Origin: JBKBKC01 sp046294265
GTDB taxonomy: Bacteria > Pseudomonadota > Alphaproteobacteria > Rhodobacterales > Rhodobacteraceae
Reading direction: 5' to 3'
Assembly (NCBI GenBank): GCA_046294265.1
Contig: JBKBKC010000019.1
Coordinates: forward strand, 1 to 51,473
DNA length: 51,473 bases
The position numbers were made by a program, and so were the translations under genes. The stretch's first letter is position 1. Every line of letters begins with the position of its first letter. Below, piece by piece: positions 7,912-15,698 of this stretch. A model generated the notes under the pieces. It saw nothing but the letters and a program-made list of their open reading frames with translations. It searched no databases and was not told where the DNA came from.

Positions 7912-8637
7912 TCAGCGCAGGCCCTCGACGGTGCGGCGCACCGCCTCGCGCCGGGCCGCATTGGGCGGGTGGCTGCCCAGGAACTGGTCACCCGGATCGC
8001 CCAGCCGGTCGAAAAAGACCGACCCCAGCAGCGGGTCAAAGCCTGCCCGCAGGGCGATCTCGGCCCCAAGCGCGTCGGCCTGAAGCTCGAACTCCTTGGA
8101 GAACCGCCGCGCGCCGATGGTGGCGCCCATGTCCTGTGCCGCGCGCACTGCTGCCGCGTCCGCCCCGCCGACCGAGGCGAGGATGCCCGCGAGGATCGCG
8201 CCGGTGGTCGCACTTTCCTGCACCTGCGGGATATGGCCCAGGATGTGGTGCGCCGCCTCATGGCCGATGACAAAGGCGATCTCGTCTATGTTGCGGGCAT
8301 TTGCGATCAGCGAGACGGTAAAGCCCAGAACCGGCCGGCCCGCGCGGTCCAGCGTCTGGAATGCATTCGGGGGCTGGCCCGGGCGGTCGTCGATCACCAC
8401 GCGAAAGGCGCAGGGCACCCCGCGGGTGCGGGCCCGGCAATAGGCCTCGGCCACCGGCTGCACGCGGTCCACGGCGGCAACGAAGTTCTGCGCGGCCTCC
8501 CGCGGGGGCAGCGCGGCCTGCGTGTCGCCCGCGCGGGCCGACACCTCGACGGGAACCGGCGCGGGGCCGCGCACATCGTAGCTGGGCATGCACCCGGCCA
8601 GCGACAGCGCCACCAACACCCCGCCAATCCACCGCAC
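7912..8637 (-). CDS. M48-family metallopeptidase lipoprotein
   Basis: A lipoprotein signal ends in LAGC (Cys16), and a zinc protease motif GHEAAHHILGH (His126-Glu-x-x-His130) follows. Further on, FELQADALG supplies the probable third ligand. M48 enzymes of this type sit on the periplasmic face of a membrane and resemble BepA/LoiP quality-control proteases. I chose the GTG at 8637 because it gives a short basic n-region (VRWIGG) and a GGGG ribosome site; an ATG at 8697 in the same frame is the alternative but lacks a ribosome site. Confidence 0.83.
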   Translation of the reverse strand: MRWIGGVLVALSLAGCMPSYDVRGPAPVPVEVSARAGDTQAALPPREAAQNFVAAVDRVQPVAEAYCRARTRGVPCAFRVVIDDRPGQPPNAFQTLDRAGRPVLGFTVSLIANARNIDEIAFVIGHEAAHHILGHIPQVQESATTGAILAGILASVGGADAAAVRAAQDMGATIGARRFSKEFELQADALGAEIALRAGFDPLLGSVFFDRLGDPGDQFLGSHPPNAARREAVRRTVEGLR

Positions 8638-8790
8638 CTGCCGATACCCCGCCCGTTTCTTTTCGCCGCACGTTTTTTCGCGTTCTAGCAGAAACATGCG
8701 GGCCGGACAGCCCGCCTTTGCGGGGATAACGCAAGGGTGTAGGGCGCTTGCCGCTTGCCGCCCGGGATGCCAGCCCGTAACCTGACCCGC

Positions 8791-9057
8791 ATGTTCACCA
8801 TTGAGCACGAATTCGACGCCACCGTGATCACCCTGATCGACGAGGGCGCACCCTACCTGCAGGAGGATGTGGTGATCCACGCCTTCGACGATTGCGTGAC
8901 CGTCACCCAGGAGGATGAGCGCGAGGGCGGGCCCGTCACCGTCACGCTGTCGATGTCGCAGCTGCGCGACCTGATGGCGGCGCTGGACCTGCCGGAGGGC
9001 AGCTATCGGCTGGCGCGGCCGGTCGCGCAGGATGGCGGCGGGGCCGCGTCGGGCTGA
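8791..9057 (+). CDS. Conserved hypothetical acidic protein
   Basis: This is an 88-residue acidic protein beginning MFTIEHEFDATVITLIDEG. It alternates beta strands with a short amphipathic helix near residues 55-70 (LSMSQLRDLMAAL). No catalytic motif, signal peptide or membrane segment is visible. I believe similar short proteins occur in other Rhodobacterales but cannot name a family. It runs convergent with the DUF167 gene, with 3 bp between stops. The ATG at 8791 is the only Met with a globular-looking sequence after it. Confidence 0.65.
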   Translation: MFTIEHEFDATVITLIDEGAPYLQEDVVIHAFDDCVTVTQEDEREGGPVTVTLSMSQLRDLMAALDLPEGSYRLARPVAQDGGGAASG

Positions 9058-9060
9058 GGG

Positions 9061-9312
9061 TCAGTCGAGGCGGAAGAGCTTGTCGCGCGCCGTGGACCCC
9101 CGCAGAAGGGTGAGCCGGGTTTTCGCGACCCGCAGTGCCTTTGCCAGCAGCACCTGCACGGCGGCATTGGCGCGGCCATCCTCGGGCGGGGCGGTGACAT
9201 GGGCGCGCAGGGACCCGTCCTCGGCCTGCACCAGCGCGTTGCGCCGCACGCCGGGGGTGACGCGCAGCGCGAAGATGGAGCCGGGGATGGCGCGGGCGGA
9301 GAGGTCGGTCAT
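9061..9312 (-). CDS. DUF167 (YggU-like) family protein
   Basis: The 83-residue protein has the YggU/DUF167 core: LRVTPGVRRNAL near the start, then the conserved APPEDGRANAAVQ and LLAKAL, and a final strand ending KLFRLD. The family is small, soluble and of unknown function; E. coli YggU is the structural reference. The length fits. The ATG at 9312 was chosen because the family begins about ten residues before the first strand. Confidence 0.85.
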   Translation of the reverse strand: MTDLSARAIPGSIFALRVTPGVRRNALVQAEDGSLRAHVTAPPEDGRANAAVQVLLAKALRVAKTRLTLLRGSTARDKLFRLD

Positions 9313-9404
9313 GCACGGGGTTTGCGCCGGTCCGTCAGGGATGTGCAAGCGGGGCGTGGCCATGGCGCGTGCGCCGCGCTAGGGTGGCGCGAGGAGGACC
9401 TGCC

Positions 9405-9824
9405 ATGCCCCGCCCCGTTTCCCGCCTGATCCCGGCGCTTGCCCTGCTCATCGGCCTTGCCGCCTGCGGAACCCCGCAGGAGCAGTGCATCGCGCGCGAG
9501 ACGCGCGACCTGCGCACCCTCGACCGCCTGATCGCCGAAACCGATGGGAACATCACGCGCGGCTTTGCCATCGAGGAATACACCATCGACATCACCGTTG
9601 CCGGCATCTGCTACGAATCGCAGGGTCGGGACGAAAGCGGCACGCCCCTGCCGCCGGTCGCGGTCAGCTGCCTGCAGGACCGCGAGGTGCGGCGCACCCG
9701 GCCCGTGGCGATCGACCTGAACGCGGAGCGCGCAAAGCTGGCCTCGATGCAGGCCAAGCGGCGCGATCTGGCGCGGGCCGCCGCCCCGGCGATTGCTCAG
9801 TGCCAGGCGCAGTTTCCGCAATAG
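9405..9824 (+). CDS. Small excess-cysteine lipoprotein
   Basis: The 139-residue protein has a lipoprotein signal (LALLIGLAACG; lipid Cys near residue 22). The mature part has four more cysteines (QEQCI, GICYES, VSCLQ, AQCQAQ) that could form disulfides in the periplasm, and a Lys/Arg-rich helix near the end. A GAGGAGG ribosome site precedes the ATG at 9405, which decides the start. I do not recognise a named family. Confidence 0.72.
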   Translation: MPRPVSRLIPALALLIGLAACGTPQEQCIARETRDLRTLDRLIAETDGNITRGFAIEEYTIDITVAGICYESQGRDESGTPLPPVAVSCLQDREVRRTRPVAIDLNAERAKLASMQAKRRDLARAAAPAIAQCQAQFPQ

Positions 9825-9869
9825 GCGGCGGAGGGCACCCTGGGTTTCACCCCCGTTCGGCCGGCCGGT

Positions 9870-9890
9870 GGCCCGAGCCGGTGGCGGGCC
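9870..9890. terminator. GC-rich hairpin between convergent genes
   Basis: GGCCCG (9870-9875) pairs with CGGGCC (9885-9890) around a 9-base loop, in the 66-bp gap between the lipoprotein gene and the convergent SDR gene. There is no T run on either side, so it is only a candidate bidirectional stop signal. Confidence 0.35.
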
Positions 9891-10700
9891 CTAATGGGCC
9901 GGGGCGCGCACAACGTCGAGGAGCGAGCGGCCGCCGTCCAGTGTCAGCACCTGGCCGGTCATGAAGCCCGCGGCCTCGGAGGCGAGGAACTGGACGGTTT
10001 CGGCCAGTTCGGCCGGGGCTGCGATGCGGCTCATCGGGGTGCCTTCGACGATGGAGGTGCGGAAGGCCGGGTTGTCCTTGATCTGGGTCTGGAGGCTTGC
10101 GCTCATCACGGAGCCGAAGGCGACGGCGTTCACCCGGATGCCCTTGGGGGCAAGGGCAAGGGCCAAGGTGCGGGTCATCTGTTCCACCGCCGCCGAACTG
10201 ATCGAATAGCCCAGGAGCTCGGGCTGGGTCCGGCAGGCGGCCAGCGACGACAGGTTGACGATGGACCCGGCAGGCCCGCTGCCCTCACCCGCCTTTTCGG
10301 CCTGCAGGATCATCCGTTTTGCCGTCATCTGCGACAGCCGCAGCGAGGACATCAGGTTGTGCTGCAGCATCAGTTCCACCGCGTCCGCCGAGGGATCGAG
10401 CGGGTCGGAGGTGGCGAATTTGCGCGCGGCGTTCACCAGGATGTCCACCCGGTCGAAGGCGTCGATGGTGGCCGACAGGAGGTTCGCGATGGTCAGTTTC
10501 TCGCGCAGGTCGCCGCCGAAGAACCGCAGCGCGCCCTCGCTGCGCGCCTCGTCGGCGCATTCGTTTTCCAGCCGGTCCTCGTCGATGTCGGCGAACATCA
10601 CGTTGGCGCCCTTGTCAAGGAAGTGCCGCGCGATGGCAAGGCCGATGCCCGCCGCAGCCCCGGTGACGATGGCGGTCTTGCCCTGGATCGAGACGGTCAT
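9891..10700 (-). CDS. SDR-family protein lacking the catalytic lysine
   Basis: The 269-residue protein has the classical short-chain dehydrogenase fold: TGAAAGIG (13-20) for cofactor binding, Asp near 38-40, NLSS with Ser at 151/152, and Tyr165. The usual YxxxK is YSISS, so Ser169 stands where the catalytic lysine should be, and the NNAG motif is degraded to NAAR (90-93). It may therefore be a pseudo-enzyme or use altered chemistry. Its ATG overlaps the stop of the RsmC-like gene (ATGA), so it is the third gene of a clpS-methyltransferase-SDR operon. Confidence 0.82.
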   Translation of the reverse strand: MTVSIQGKTAIVTGAAAGIGLAIARHFLDKGANVMFADIDEDRLENECADEARSEGALRFFGGDLREKLTIANLLSATIDAFDRVDILVNAARKFATSDPLDPSADAVELMLQHNLMSSLRLSQMTAKRMILQAEKAGEGSGPAGSIVNLSSLAACRTQPELLGYSISSAAVEQMTRTLALALAPKGIRVNAVAFGSVMSASLQTQIKDNPAFRTSIVEGTPMSRIAAPAELAETVQFLASEAAGFMTGQVLTLDGGRSLLDVVRAPAH

Positions 10701-11704
10701 AGCGTGGCCTTTCGGGTCGGGGGGAACGGGCGGGCGGCGCGGGTCAGGCGAAAACCCGGATCGGTGCCGATCTCGGACACCTCGCGAAACAACGCGGACA
10801 GCGTGCGACCATAGGGCAGATGCCGGTTGGCGACCAGCCAGAGCGTGCCCTCGGGCCCCAGCATCCGCGCGGCGGCGGCGATGAAGGCGGCGCCCAGGGC
10901 GGGGTCGGCGGCGCGTCCGGCGTGGAAGGGCGGGTTGCAGATCACCCAATGGGCGGGGCGCGCGGGGCGGAAGGTGGTGGCATCTGCCCAGTGGAATGCC
11001 GCGCGGGGGTCGGGGATGTTCTGGCGGGCGCAGTCGAGCGCGTCAGCCTCTGCTTCGACCAGATCGAGCAGCGAGACACCCTCGCGCGCCAGTGCCGCGC
11101 GGGCGAGGTAGCCCCAGCCGGCGCCCAGATCGACCCCGCGGCCGGGCATCTGCGCCGGAAGGGCCGCGGCCAGCAGCGCCGAACCCCGGTCGGGGCCATC
11201 GGCGGAGAACACGCCGGGGCGGGTGACGAAGCCATCCGGCAGGCTGCGGGGCACGGCGCGCCAGTCCTCCAGCCCCGGCCCGGCAGGGAAGGTGACAAGG
11301 CGGCCATGCGCCTTGACTACAGGGCCGGACAGGGCAACGCGGGCGGCAAGGTCGCGCAGCGTGCCCTCGACCCCATCGGATTTCTGCCCGTCCACGATAA
11401 CCGGGCCGCCCGGCGTGACGGCCTCGGCGGCCTGGGAAATCAGCGCCTGCGCATGGTCGCGCGCACGGGGCAGGCAGACGAGCGCGGCGGCATAGGGGCG
11501 GGGGGGCATGGCGGGGAACACCGCGAGGCCCCGCGCGGCAAGCACGTCGTGATCGGGGCGGAACCCCTGCACCAGCACGAGGCGGGACATGGGCAGTGCG
11601 CTCAGGCCATCGCCCGCGCGGGGGTTCAACACCAAGATATCGCCCAAGGGCGGCAGGACCAGCGCGCCGCTGACCAGCGCATGGGAAAGGCGATCGCCGC
11701 GCAT
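10697..11704 (-). CDS. RsmC-like class I methyltransferase
   Basis: The 335-residue protein has two halves. A degenerate N-terminal methyltransferase-like domain is followed by an active one with a SAM loop VDLGAGWGYL (191-200) and the N6/N2-type catalytic motif NPPFH (257-261). This two-domain plan is that of RsmC/RlmG, which make N2-methylguanosine in ribosomal RNA (G1207 of 16S for RsmC). The exact target base is not proven here. It lies 19 bp after clpS and is coupled to the SDR gene. Confidence 0.8.
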   Translation of the reverse strand: MRGDRLSHALVSGALVLPPLGDILVLNPRAGDGLSALPMSRLVLVQGFRPDHDVLAARGLAVFPAMPPRPYAAALVCLPRARDHAQALISQAAEAVTPGGPVIVDGQKSDGVEGTLRDLAARVALSGPVVKAHGRLVTFPAGPGLEDWRAVPRSLPDGFVTRPGVFSADGPDRGSALLAAALPAQMPGRGVDLGAGWGYLARAALAREGVSLLDLVEAEADALDCARQNIPDPRAAFHWADATTFRPARPAHWVICNPPFHAGRAADPALGAAFIAAAARMLGPEGTLWLVANRHLPYGRTLSALFREVSEIGTDPGFRLTRAARPFPPTRKATL

Positions 11705-11723
11705 GGGCAGGCCGCGCGGGGCC

Positions 11724-12062
11724 CTATTCCTTTTCCATGGTGCATTGCAGCGGATGCTGGTGGCGGCGCGCGAAATCCATCACCTGCGCAACCTTGGTTT
11801 CCGCCACCTCGAAGCTGAACACGCCCACCACGGCCAGCCCCTTTTTATGCACCGTCAGCATGATCTCGAAAGCCTGCGCATGGGTCAGGCCAAAGAACCG
11901 CTCCAGCACATGCACGACGAATTCCATGGGCGTGTAGTCGTCATTCAGCAAGAGCACCTTGTACAGCGGCGGGCGCTGCGTTTTCGCGCGAGTCTTGGTC
12001 ACGACCGACGTGTCGTCCCCGGGCCCTTCCTTGCGGTCGGTCATGGAAAGGGGTTGCAACAT
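11724..12062 (-). CDS. clpS: ATP-dependent Clp protease adaptor ClpS
   Basis: The 112-residue protein has an unstructured acidic/basic N-tail, then the ClpS core: PPLYKVLLLNDDYTPMEFV, the HAQAFEIMLTVHKKG segment, and a C-terminal helix. The NDDYTPM loop binds N-degron residues and delivers substrates to ClpA for ClpP. The ATG at 12062 is used; a second in-frame ATG (12044, MTDRKEG) is an equally possible start. It is the first gene of the clpS-rsmC-like-SDR operon and diverges from the HAD gene. A TATATA stretch lies about 50 bp upstream and may be part of the promoter. Confidence 0.93.
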   Translation of the reverse strand: MLQPLSMTDRKEGPGDDTSVVTKTRAKTQRPPLYKVLLLNDDYTPMEFVVHVLERFFGLTHAQAFEIMLTVHKKGLAVVGVFSFEVAETKVAQVMDFARRHQHPLQCTMEKE

Positions 12063-12202
12063 CGGGGGATGCCTTTCGGGTGCGGGACTCGGCTGCGATG
12101 GGTGAGTATATAGCGGAAGGGGCCGACGGGAAAAGGGCCACGCGCGGCTTGCAACGGGGCGGTCCCCTTGGCAGGGTGCCGCAGACCGCGCACGGGGCCG
12201 CC

Positions 12203-12901
12203 ATGACCGCCATCACCACCGTAGGGTTCGATGCCGACGACACGCTGTGGCAGAACGAGGCGTTCTTTCGCCTGACGCAGGCGCGGTTCGTGACGCTCCT
12301 TGCCGACCATGCCGACCCCGACCATCTGGAGGACCGACTGCTGGCGGCCGAGCGGCGCAATCTTGGCCATTATGGCTATGGCGTGAAGGGTTTTGTGCTG
12401 TCGATGATCGAGACCGCCATCGAGGTGACCGATGGCGCGGTGCCCGCCCGCGTGATTGCCGAGATCATGGAGGCGGGGCGCGAGATGCTGGCCCATCCGA
12501 TCGAGCTGTTGCCCCATGCCCGTGCGGCGGTCGAGGCGGCGGCGGCACGGTTCCGGGTGGTGCTGATCACCAAGGGGGACCTGCTGGACCAGGAGCGCAA
12601 GCTGGCGCAATCGGGCTTGGGCGATCTTTTCCACGCGGTGGAGATCGTGTCGGACAAGACGCCCGAGGTCTATGCGCGCCTCTTCGACCGGCACGGAGCA
12701 GGGGCGGCACGGGCGGCGATGGTGGGCAACTCGCTGAAATCGGACGTGCTGCCGGTGATTGCGGCGGGCGGCTGGGGCTTGCATGTGCCCCATGGCCTGA
12801 TCTGGGAACTGGAGCGGGCGGACCCGCCGCGGGGGCATGCGCGGTTCGCCGTGCTGCCCGATCTGGGGGCGCTGCCACCCTATCTGGAAAAGCTGGCCTA
12901 G
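12203..12901 (+). CDS. HAD-family hydrolase
   Basis: The 232-residue protein begins with HAD motif I, FDADDT (Asp10 nucleophile, Asp12 acid/base). Motif II is LITKGD (near residue 117), a Lys lies in the SDKTPEVYARL helix, and motif IV is MVGNSLKSD. The cap domain lies between motifs I and II. It is probably a phosphatase acting on a small metabolite, but the substrate cannot be inferred. The ATG at 12203 immediately precedes motif I; the open frame upstream covers the clpS promoter. Confidence 0.85.
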   Translation: MTAITTVGFDADDTLWQNEAFFRLTQARFVTLLADHADPDHLEDRLLAAERRNLGHYGYGVKGFVLSMIETAIEVTDGAVPARVIAEIMEAGREMLAHPIELLPHARAAVEAAAARFRVVLITKGDLLDQERKLAQSGLGDLFHAVEIVSDKTPEVYARLFDRHGAGAARAAMVGNSLKSDVLPVIAAGGWGLHVPHGLIWELERADPPRGHARFAVLPDLGALPPYLEKLA

Positions 12902-12934
12902 GTCTGGACCCTGTCCGCGCCCGGAGCCCAACAT

Positions 12935-12956
12935 CTGCCGGGCGCGCGCCCGGCAG
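12935..12956. terminator. Perfect 22-bp palindrome after the HAD gene
   Basis: The 22 bp at 12935-12956 are a perfect palindrome (left arm CTGCCGGGCGC), 34 bp downstream of the HAD stop. It would form a very stable hairpin in RNA. No T run follows, so it may act as a transcript-end stabiliser or Rho-assisted terminator, or be a protein site. Confidence 0.45.
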
Positions 12957-12984
12957 AGCCCGGAAAGGCACATCAAGACAATTC

Positions 12985-13014
12985 GGCAAACCCTTGCACC
13001 AAAGGGGTTTTGCC
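12985..13014 (+). promoter_or_regulatory. Hairpin covering a ribosome site ahead of dacF
   Basis: GGCAAACCC (from 12985) pairs with GGGGTTTTGCC (13004-13014) with one bulged T. The right arm adjoins AAAGGGG, a good ribosome site for the ATG at 13015, which opens a 17-codon frame ending at 13068. The dacF start follows 43 bp later. This could be a regulated leader peptide, or chance. Confidence 0.3.
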
Positions 13015-13111
13015 ATGGGAGACCATGTGCTACGCTTCCACGCGAGGCAGATCAAAGCGCACCCATAAAAACGAAGGGGCGCATCAGAGGCAGGCAGAAG
13101 GAACCGGCGAC

Positions 13112-14980
13112 GTGGCATCGCTCAGGGGGCAGTTGGCCCGCATTTTCGCAGTTCTTGCGCTGCTGACGGCCATCGCGGCCTTTTCGGCGGTGCCCGGCAG
13201 GTCTGCGCCGTTCGCGGCGCATGTGATGGACGCCCGCAGTGGCGAGACGATCTACGCCCACAACGCCGACACACGGCTGCATCCCGCCTCGCTGACCAAG
13301 ATGCTTACGCTCTACATCACCTTCGACGCGATCCGCCGGGGGGAGGTGACGCTGGACACCATGGTGACGGTCTCGGCCAATGCGGCGGGCAAACCGCCCT
13401 CGAAGCTGGGACTGCGGACGGGGCAGCGCATCGCGCTGAGGCACTTGATCCGGGCGGCGGCGGTGAAATCGGCCAATGACGCGGCCTCGGCCATCGGCGA
13501 CCACCTGTCGGGCAACGAAGCCGCGTTCGCACGGCGCATGGACCGCACCGCCAAGGCGCTGGGGATGGGCAGTTCGACGTTCAAGAACGCGAACGGACTG
13601 ACCGCGGCGGGCCATCTGTCCACCGCGCGCGACATGTCGGTGCTGGGGCGGCGGCTGTTCTACGACTTTCCCGAATATTACAACCTGTTCTCGCGCCGCA
13701 CGGCGGATGCCGGGGTCGCGCAGGTGGCCAATACCAACAGCCGGTTCCTGTCCAACTACCGGGGCGCCGACGGGATCAAGACGGGCTATACCGTCGCCGC
13801 CGGGTTCAACCTGACCGCCAGCGCCGAGCAGGGCAGCAAGCGGCTGATCGCCACGGTGTTCGGCGGCACCTCGACCGCGCAACGCAACGCCAAGGTGGCA
13901 GAGCTTCTGGACATGGGCTTTGCCGCGGCCCCCGCCAATGTGGCGGTGCGCAAGCCCGCCCCTGCCCGCATTCCCGCGCCCGATGCCCCCGCACCCGCAG
14001 CGACGTCCGAGATGGTGGTGGCCGATGGCGGGCGCCTCCAGACGCAGGGCAACGGCGAGGGGCGGGCCTCGGCCAAGACGATCCGGCTGGTGACCTCGGT
14101 TGCGCGGTCGCCTAGGCCACGGCCGCGCCCCGACGGGGCGGATGCGGCCGCGACGGCCACGGCGGTGCTGGCGATGCAGGACACGATCGCGGCAGCGGTG
14201 GCGGTGGCGACCGCGCAGCCCGAGGCGCCGCTGCCCTTTGCCGTGGTCGGGGCCGATGGCCTGCCTGCCGCGCCGTCCGTCGGGGCCGCGCAGACCGAAA
14301 CAGTCCAGGCCGAAGCATCGCGGGCCGACACCACCCTGCCCTTCGCACTTGCCGGAGCCGCGCCCGGGACGGCATCCGAGGCTGCGCCCGACAGCGTATC
14401 TCCGCTTGCCCCCACCGCAATCTCTGCACCACCCAGACCGCGCCCTGCGGAGCTTGTCTTGGCGGACGCGCCTGAAGCGGCGGCGAACCCCGGCCGCGAT
14501 CTTGCGGAGGCGGACCTCGACACCGGTGACCTGCCCTTCCAGATGGTCGAGGCCGAGGATGATCCCGTGCCGATGGAGGCCGCCCCGACCGGCATCGCCA
14601 CGCTGTCGGCACCCGCGCAGGTGTTCGCGGCCCTGCCCGCCATCCCCGCGCCCCCGCCGGTGATGGCGCTTCGCCCGGCCCCCCGGGCCGAGACCGCAGC
14701 CCCTGCGGGCGAGCCTGTGGTGATCACCCGCATCTCAACCTCGGGCGGACGGCATTGGGGCGTGACGCTGGGCCGATTCGCGTCACGCGCGGCGGCGGAG
14801 CGTGCGCTGATGAAGACGGCGCTGTCCGAAGGGGCGGTTCTGGGCGAAGGGTTGCGCAAGATTTCGTCCGGGGCCAAGGGGTTCGACGCGAACATCCTAG
14901 GCCTGACGCAGGATCAGGCCGATCTTGCCTGCCGCCGGATGCAGGCGCGCGCGCAGACCTGTCTTACACTCTCGCCCTGA
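13112..14980 (+). CDS. D-alanyl-D-alanine carboxypeptidase with C-terminal SPOR domain
   Basis: The 622-residue periplasmic enzyme has a hydrophobic signal segment (about 10-30), then the penicillin-binding peptidase S11 domain with SLTK (60-63), SAN (120-122) and KTG (223-225). It trims the terminal D-Ala of peptidoglycan stem peptides (PBP5/DacF type). A long Ala/Pro-rich linker of about 270 residues follows, containing PRPRPRP and three LPF-x-x-x-x-A repeats (374, 409, 474). A SPOR-like domain (about 545-622, GGRHWGVTLGRFASRAAAE) should bind denuded glycan at the septum. I chose the GTG at 13112 because of the AGAAGGA site just upstream; in-frame ATG 13025 is possible. Confidence 0.88.
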   Translation: MASLRGQLARIFAVLALLTAIAAFSAVPGRSAPFAAHVMDARSGETIYAHNADTRLHPASLTKMLTLYITFDAIRRGEVTLDTMVTVSANAAGKPPSKLGLRTGQRIALRHLIRAAAVKSANDAASAIGDHLSGNEAAFARRMDRTAKALGMGSSTFKNANGLTAAGHLSTARDMSVLGRRLFYDFPEYYNLFSRRTADAGVAQVANTNSRFLSNYRGADGIKTGYTVAAGFNLTASAEQGSKRLIATVFGGTSTAQRNAKVAELLDMGFAAAPANVAVRKPAPARIPAPDAPAPAATSEMVVADGGRLQTQGNGEGRASAKTIRLVTSVARSPRPRPRPDGADAAATATAVLAMQDTIAAAVAVATAQPEAPLPFAVVGADGLPAAPSVGAAQTETVQAEASRADTTLPFALAGAAPGTASEAAPDSVSPLAPTAISAPPRPRPAELVLADAPEAAANPGRDLAEADLDTGDLPFQMVEAEDDPVPMEAAPTGIATLSAPAQVFAALPAIPAPPPVMALRPAPRAETAAPAGEPVVITRISTSGGRHWGVTLGRFASRAAAERALMKTALSEGAVLGEGLRKISSGAKGFDANILGLTQDQADLACRRMQARAQTCLTLSP

Positions 14981-14990
14981 ACCCCGCGCT

Positions 14991-15551
14991 TCAGGCCCGC
15001 CCCGCCGCCGCCGACAGGCTGAGCGGGTCGATCCCCATGCGCCGCAGCGCGCCCGCCCATTTGCCCCGGTCATCGGTTGCGAACACGAGGTCGCTGGCCG
15101 CATCCGAAGTCAGCCAGTCGTTGCGCGCGATTTCGGCCTCCAGTTGCCCCGGACCCCAGCCGGCATAGCCGAGTGCAAGGATCGCAAGGTCGGGCCCCGT
15201 GCCGCCCGCAAGTGCCGCGAGGATGTCCTGCGTGGCGGTCATCCCGAACCCGCCCGGCACGCTCATCGTGCCCGCCTCGCCCAGCGGGCCATAGTCGGGC
15301 GAATGCAGCACAAACCCCCGCCCCCGTTCCACCGGCCCGCCGAAATGCACGCGGATATCGCGCCCGCCCGGCGCGCGGGGGATCGAAAGCTGGTCCAGCA
15401 GCGCGGAAAAGGTGAGATCGGGCATCGGCTTGTTCACGATCAGGCCCATCGCGCCCTCGGGCGAATGCGCGCAGATCAGGATCACCGAGCGGTCGAACCG
15501 CGGATCGCTCATGCCCGGCATCGCGATGAGGAGTTTGCCGTCAAGATCCAT
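14991..15551 (-). CDS. YqgE/AlgH family protein (DUF179)
   Basis: The 186-residue protein has the YqgE/AlgH pattern: GKLLIAMPGMSDPRFDRSVI at the start, then EGAMGLIVNKPM, VHFGGPVERGRGFVLHS, and a final YAGWGPGQLEAEI with DWL. The family is widespread in proteobacteria. P. aeruginosa AlgH affects virulence gene expression, but the biochemical role is unsettled. The length fits the family. Its stop lies 10 bp from the convergent dacF stop. Confidence 0.9.
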   Translation of the reverse strand: MDLDGKLLIAMPGMSDPRFDRSVILICAHSPEGAMGLIVNKPMPDLTFSALLDQLSIPRAPGGRDIRVHFGGPVERGRGFVLHSPDYGPLGEAGTMSVPGGFGMTATQDILAALAGGTGPDLAILALGYAGWGPGQLEAEIARNDWLTSDAASDLVFATDDRGKWAGALRRMGIDPLSLSAAAGRA

Positions 15552-15698
15552 CTGCCCTGCCCCCGGTTGGCGCGATCATGCGGGATCGCGGCATCGGCCT
15601 CAAGGGTGCGTCAGGATAGCGTGGCGCGAAAGGCACGCGGGCGCGCAGTCGCCGCATCGTGATTGTCGCGGACCGCGCAAAATGCCTATGTCGCAGAC

